From Actinomadura sp. NBRC 104425 (GTDB taxonomy: Bacteria > Actinomycetota > Actinomycetes > Streptosporangiales > Streptosporangiaceae), in contig NZ_BSTN01000028.1 of assembly GCF_030269545.1 (NCBI RefSeq), positions 1 through 64,000 of the forward strand: 64,000 bases of DNA, given 5' to 3'. This document shows positions 60,803-64,000 of the stretch, one piece after another. Position 1 is the first letter of the stretch, and each line of letters starts with the position of its first letter. Below the pieces are notes generated by a model. That model was given only the letters and a program-made list of their open reading frames with translations, had not been told where the DNA came from and did no database searches. A program made the translations under genes and the position numbers.

Positions 60803-62422
60803 ATGAACGTCGATGAGCTGTCTCCCACCGAACGCCGTGTGTGGCAGGCGTTCCCCCGCGGAGAGCTGGTCGATCTGTCCACCGGCGACCCCGGCTACGA
60901 CGACCCCGGGCAGGCCGAGCGGTGGGGCGGCGACCGGGTGATCCGCGCCGACGTGCTGACGGCGCTGCTGGTGGGCGCGGTCGATCCGGAGCCGGGGCAG
61001 GTGGCGGCGGTGCGGCTGACCGGCGCGCGCATCGTCGGGTCGCTCAACCTGGGGCACGCCGAGGTGACGGTGCCGCTGGTGCTGACCCGCTGCGCGTTCG
61101 ACGAGGCCCCGCACCTGTACTGGGCGAGCATGAACAGCGTCCACATGATGGGCTGCCGCCTGCCCGGGCTGGTGGCGTCCGGCGCCCGGGTGGACGGGCA
61201 CCTGTGGCTGGAGGGCAGCCGGATCTCCGGCGGGCTGTGGCTGGACGGGGCGCACATCACCGGCATCCTCAACATGTCGGGCGTGCACCTGGCCAACCCC
61301 GGCGGGGACGCGCTGCTGGCCGACCGGCTCACCGTCGACGCCAACGTCTACTGCGACCAGGGGTTCGCGGCCAACGGCGAGGTGCGGCTGCCGGGCGCCC
61401 GGGTCGGCGGGCAGCTGATCTTCCGGCAGGCGCGGCTGCACAACCCGTCGGGCGCCGCGCTGTACGCCAGCCGCCTGGACGTGGCCGCCAACGTGTTCTG
61501 CGACGGCGGGTTCGCCGCGCGCGGCGAGATCAGGCTGCGCGGGGCGCGGGTGGGCGGCTACCTGTCGTTCGTCGGCGCCGATCTGGCCCATCCCGAGCGG
61601 ACCGCGCTGAACGCCGACGACCTGCAGGTGGAGACCGACGTCTACTGCTCCGACGGCTTCACAGCGGTGGGCGCGGTGAGCTTCGCGGGCGCGCGGGTGT
61701 CGGGCCAGCTCAACCTGAGCGGCGCACGGCTGCGCAACGAGAACGGCACCGCGCTGAACCTGGAGCGGCTGCAGGCCGAGGAGGTGCTGCTGCGTCCGGC
61801 CGAGCAGGTCGAGGGCGTGGTCGATCTGGCGTACGCGCGCATCACCCTGCTGCGCGACGATCCGGCGACGTGGCCCGCGCGGATGCAGCTGGACGGCCTG
61901 CAGTACGAGAACCTGGACCCGCCGCTGGACGCCCGGCAGCGCCTGGAGTGGCTGCGCCGCGACACCGACGGCTACCTGCCGCAGCCCTACGAGCGGCTCG
62001 CCCAGACCTACCGGACGCTGGGCCTGGACGCCGACGGGCGCACGGTGCTGCTGGCCAAGGCCCGGGCCAGCCGCGACACGCAGGGCCTCCCCCGGAAGAT
62101 CATCGGTTGGCTGCAGGACATCCTGGTCGGCTACGGCTACCGCCCGTTCCGGGCGATGAGCTGGCTGGCGGGGCTGCTGGCGTTCGGCACCATCGTGTTC
62201 TCGCTCCACCGCCCGCCGATCCTCAACGCGGACGACCGCCCGCACTTCAACGCCTTCCTCTACACCCTCGACCTGCTGCTGCCGGTCGGCGACCTGGGGC
62301 AGGAGCGGGTGTTCGCGCCCGAGGGCATCTACCAGTGGATCGCCAATCTGCTGGTCGCGGCGGGGTTCATCCTGGGCCTGACGGTGGCCGCCGGGATCAC
62401 CCGCGCCCTGTCTCGAGAGTGA
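60803..62422 (+). CDS. Pentapeptide-like beta-helix membrane protein
   Basis: 539 residues. Most of the protein (about 60-330) is a series of beta-strand turns with a G-x-L/V-x-L-x-G-A-x-V/I pattern (GHLWLEGSRISGGLWLDGAH, GQLIFRQARLHNPSG, GYLSFVGADLAHPE, GQLNLSGARLRNENG), that is a right-handed beta-helix similar to pentapeptide repeats. A helical part (about 375-440) and two membrane helices (about 450-468 and 512-534) follow. Streptomycete homologues are often labelled membrane-associated oxidoreductase, but no cofactor motif is visible. Function unknown. The ATG at 60803 gives a reasonable start. Confidence 0.85.
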   Translation: MNVDELSPTERRVWQAFPRGELVDLSTGDPGYDDPGQAERWGGDRVIRADVLTALLVGAVDPEPGQVAAVRLTGARIVGSLNLGHAEVTVPLVLTRCAFDEAPHLYWASMNSVHMMGCRLPGLVASGARVDGHLWLEGSRISGGLWLDGAHITGILNMSGVHLANPGGDALLADRLTVDANVYCDQGFAANGEVRLPGARVGGQLIFRQARLHNPSGAALYASRLDVAANVFCDGGFAARGEIRLRGARVGGYLSFVGADLAHPERTALNADDLQVETDVYCSDGFTAVGAVSFAGARVSGQLNLSGARLRNENGTALNLERLQAEEVLLRPAEQVEGVVDLAYARITLLRDDPATWPARMQLDGLQYENLDPPLDARQRLEWLRRDTDGYLPQPYERLAQTYRTLGLDADGRTVLLAKARASRDTQGLPRKIIGWLQDILVGYGYRPFRAMSWLAGLLAFGTIVFSLHRPPILNADDRPHFNAFLYTLDLLLPVGDLGQERVFAPEGIYQWIANLLVAAGFILGLTVAAGITRALSRE

Positions 62423-62665
62423 ATTCTTTGGTCGTCCATCGCGGGTTTTGTCACTCTTCGTAGGAGTGTCGGTCACGCATAATCGCGGTGCAGACGGGGA
62501 AGCGGCCGACGGGGAGAAAACAGTCGGACGAGGGCTTGCGCCCCCGGGAGTGATGTCTGCCACGATGGCTTTGCGGCATTCGTCCCTTACCTGGGGCGAC
62601 ATGCCCCAGACGCCGGCCGGCGTGCGGCGACCCCGCGTTCCGGCCCCGATCGAGGAGTGACATCG

Positions 62666-63796
62666 ATGGCGATCGACTCCGCGCGCGGCGCACCCGACGT
62701 CCGCGAGCTCGCCGAACCCGAGCTCGTCCAGCTGCTCACCCCCGAGGGGGAGCGCGTCGAGCATCCCGACTACCCCCTCGACCTGACGCCCGAGCAGGTC
62801 CGCGGCCTGTACCGCGACCTGGTGATCGTCCGGCGGATCGACCTGGAGGCGGTGGCCCTCACCCGCCAGGGCGAGCTGGGCATCTGGGCCTCGCTGCTCG
62901 GCCAGGAGGCCGCGCAGATCGGCTCCGGGCGGGCGCTCGGCGACCACGACATGGTGTTCCCCACCTACCGCGAGCACGGCGTGGCCTGGTGCCGCGACGT
63001 CGACCCGCTGAAGCTGATCGGACTGTTCCGCGGCGTGAGCAACGGCGGCTGGGACCCCGCCGAGCACAACTTCCACCTCTACACGATCGTGATCGGCAGC
63101 CAGACGCTGCACGCGACCGGCTACGCCATGGGCGTCCAGCGCGACGGGGTGCTGGGCACGCCCAACGCGGGCGCGGTCATCGCCTACTTCGGCGACGGCG
63201 CCACCTCCCAGGGCGACGTGAACGAGTCGTTCGTGTTCGCCTCGGTGTTCAACGCGCCCATCGTGTTCTTCTGCCAGAACAACCAGTGGGCCATCTCCGA
63301 GCCGCTGGAGAAGCAGTCGCGCATCCCCCTGTACCGGCGCGCGCAGGGCTACGGCTTCCCCGGCCTGCGGGTGGACGGCAACGACGTGTTCGCCTGCCTG
63401 GCCGTGACGCGCAAGGCGCTGGAGGCGGCCCGCACGGGCCAGGGCCCGACGCTGATCGAGGCCTACACCTACCGGATGGGCGCCCACACCACCACCGACG
63501 ACCCCACGCGCTACCGCCTCAAGGCCGAGGAGGAGGCGTGGAAGCTCAAGGACCCGATCGAACGGGTCAAGGCGTACCTGGTGCGCGGCGACATGGCCGA
63601 CGCCGCCTTCTTCGACGAGATCGACGCCGAGGCCAAGCAGGTCGCGGCGGACCTGCGCAAGGCGTGCCTGGCAATGCCCGACCCCGGGCCGATGGACATC
63701 TTCGCCGACGTCTACGCCGACGCCCACCCGCTGATGACCGAGGAGCAGGAGCAGTTCGCCGCCTACCTGGCGTCCTTCGAGGAGGTGCCGTCGTGA
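62666..63796 (+). CDS. pdhA: 2-oxoacid dehydrogenase E1 component, alpha subunit
   Basis: 376 residues. Thiamine-diphosphate-dependent decarboxylase subunit of a pyruvate or branched-chain 2-oxoacid dehydrogenase complex. The ThDP motif GDGATSQGD runs to CQNNQ (about 176-210), and QGELGIWASLLGQEA with VFPTYREHGVAW (about 70-110) is typical. The start ATG at 62666 follows gaggag by 8 nt; a GTG at 62657 would be too near. Its stop overlaps the GTG of the beta gene by four bases. Whether pyruvate or branched-chain acids are the substrate is not certain. Confidence 0.9.
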   Translation: MAIDSARGAPDVRELAEPELVQLLTPEGERVEHPDYPLDLTPEQVRGLYRDLVIVRRIDLEAVALTRQGELGIWASLLGQEAAQIGSGRALGDHDMVFPTYREHGVAWCRDVDPLKLIGLFRGVSNGGWDPAEHNFHLYTIVIGSQTLHATGYAMGVQRDGVLGTPNAGAVIAYFGDGATSQGDVNESFVFASVFNAPIVFFCQNNQWAISEPLEKQSRIPLYRRAQGYGFPGLRVDGNDVFACLAVTRKALEAARTGQGPTLIEAYTYRMGAHTTTDDPTRYRLKAEEEAWKLKDPIERVKAYLVRGDMADAAFFDEIDAEAKQVAADLRKACLAMPDPGPMDIFADVYADAHPLMTEEQEQFAAYLASFEEVPS

Positions 63797-64000
63797 CGAC
63801 CGAGACCGGGACCGCCCCCGCCGCCGCGACGCCCCCGGCCACCGAGACGCTGACGCTGGCCAAGGCGCTGAACGAGGGCCTGCGCAAGGCCATGGAGAAC
63901 GACCCCAAGGTCCTGGTGATGGGCGAGGACGTCGGCAAGCTCGGCGGCGTCTTCCGGGTCACCGACGGCCTGCAGAAGGACTTTGGCGAGGAGCGGGTGA
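63793..64000 (+). CDS. 2-oxoacid dehydrogenase E1 component, beta subunit (partial)
   Basis: The first 69 residues only; the window ends inside the gene. After a short Ala/Pro/Thr-rich lead comes TLTLAKALNEGLRKAMENDP and VLVMGEDVGKLGGVFRVTDG, which is the conserved N-terminus of E1 beta (transketolase pyrimidine-binding domain). The GTG overlaps the stop of the alpha gene. The E2 gene would be expected next. Confidence 0.9.
   Translation, partial: MTTETGTAPAAATPPATETLTLAKALNEGLRKAMENDPKVLVMGEDVGKLGGVFRVTDGLQKDFGEERV

Noticed and set aside
60728..63727. Nearly 1000-codon open frame on the minus strand opposite the beta-helix and E1 alpha genes
   Set aside because: It spans two clear plus-strand genes and the gap between them, and no homologue-like pattern is visible.

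Overview
The window is 64 kb of very high-GC DNA with nearly gap-free coding, strong third-position G/C bias, GTG/TTG starts and four-base ATGA/GTGA gene overlaps. It carries bldC, a valine/leucine-type dehydrogenase, a DUF3073 protein, a sterol-carrier-family protein, homologues of mycobacterial FolP2 and LpqY/SugAB, and a tRNA-like TNT toxin neighbourhood. Together these point to a filamentous actinobacterium, probably in or near Streptosporangiales (Actinomadura-like); the genus is inference. The order purS/purQ/purL ... sterol carrier, purF, purM, DUF3073, vdh, hypothetical, bldC matches the streptomycete arrangement, so the right half (about 30-64 kb) is ancient chromosomal core.

Layout. 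0-9.6 kb is accessory-looking: a perfect 22-bp inverted repeat, the 3' fragment of a tRNA-Phe acting as an attachment core, a decayed tyrosine integrase, a FolP2-like dihydropteroate synthase homologue with less GC-rich codon use, an SMI1/KNR4 protein, a membrane protein and a TNT-domain (NAD-glycohydrolase toxin family) protein, then a GMC oxidoreductase with a ferredoxin-like Cys motif. 9.2-18.8 kb holds an RsbW-like protein, a 185-bp tandem repeat and two minus-strand units made of repeat-scaffold proteins. One unit is a single Sel1/TPR-type protein. The other is a tightly overlapping five-gene operon (zinc-ribbon SDR, RI-type leucine-rich repeat, ankyrin protein, MoxR AAA ATPase, HExxH/VWA protein). 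Each unit is headed, 33-52 nt upstream, by a nearly identical but non-canonical tRNA-like sequence. This is the most unusual system in the window.

18.9-24.9 kb: a DUF488 protein, a MarR regulator divergent from a broken alpha/beta-hydrolase gene, and the homogentisate pathway operon (hmgA, unknown gene, fahA) under two related palindromes, then an L,D-transpeptidase lipoprotein. 25-28.4 kb: an LpqY/SugAB-like sugar ABC importer without ATPase. 28.8-40 kb: a cyclase-fold protein, lipoproteins, a protein with near-identical 49-residue repeats, pyrD, a Ca2+/cation antiporter, a methyltransferase, an amidase, and LacI and TetR regulators.

40.4-60.7 kb: bldC, vdh, DUF3073, purM, purF, two transmembrane Ser/Thr kinases, sterol-carrier-family and subtilisin-type proteins, a c-di-AMP riboswitch in front of a secreted coiled-coil protein, purL with a 284-residue disordered extension, purQ, an RsbW-like ATPase and purS. 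60.8-64 kb: a beta-helix-like membrane protein and the E1 alpha / E1 beta genes of a 2-oxoacid dehydrogenase, the last cut by the window edge.
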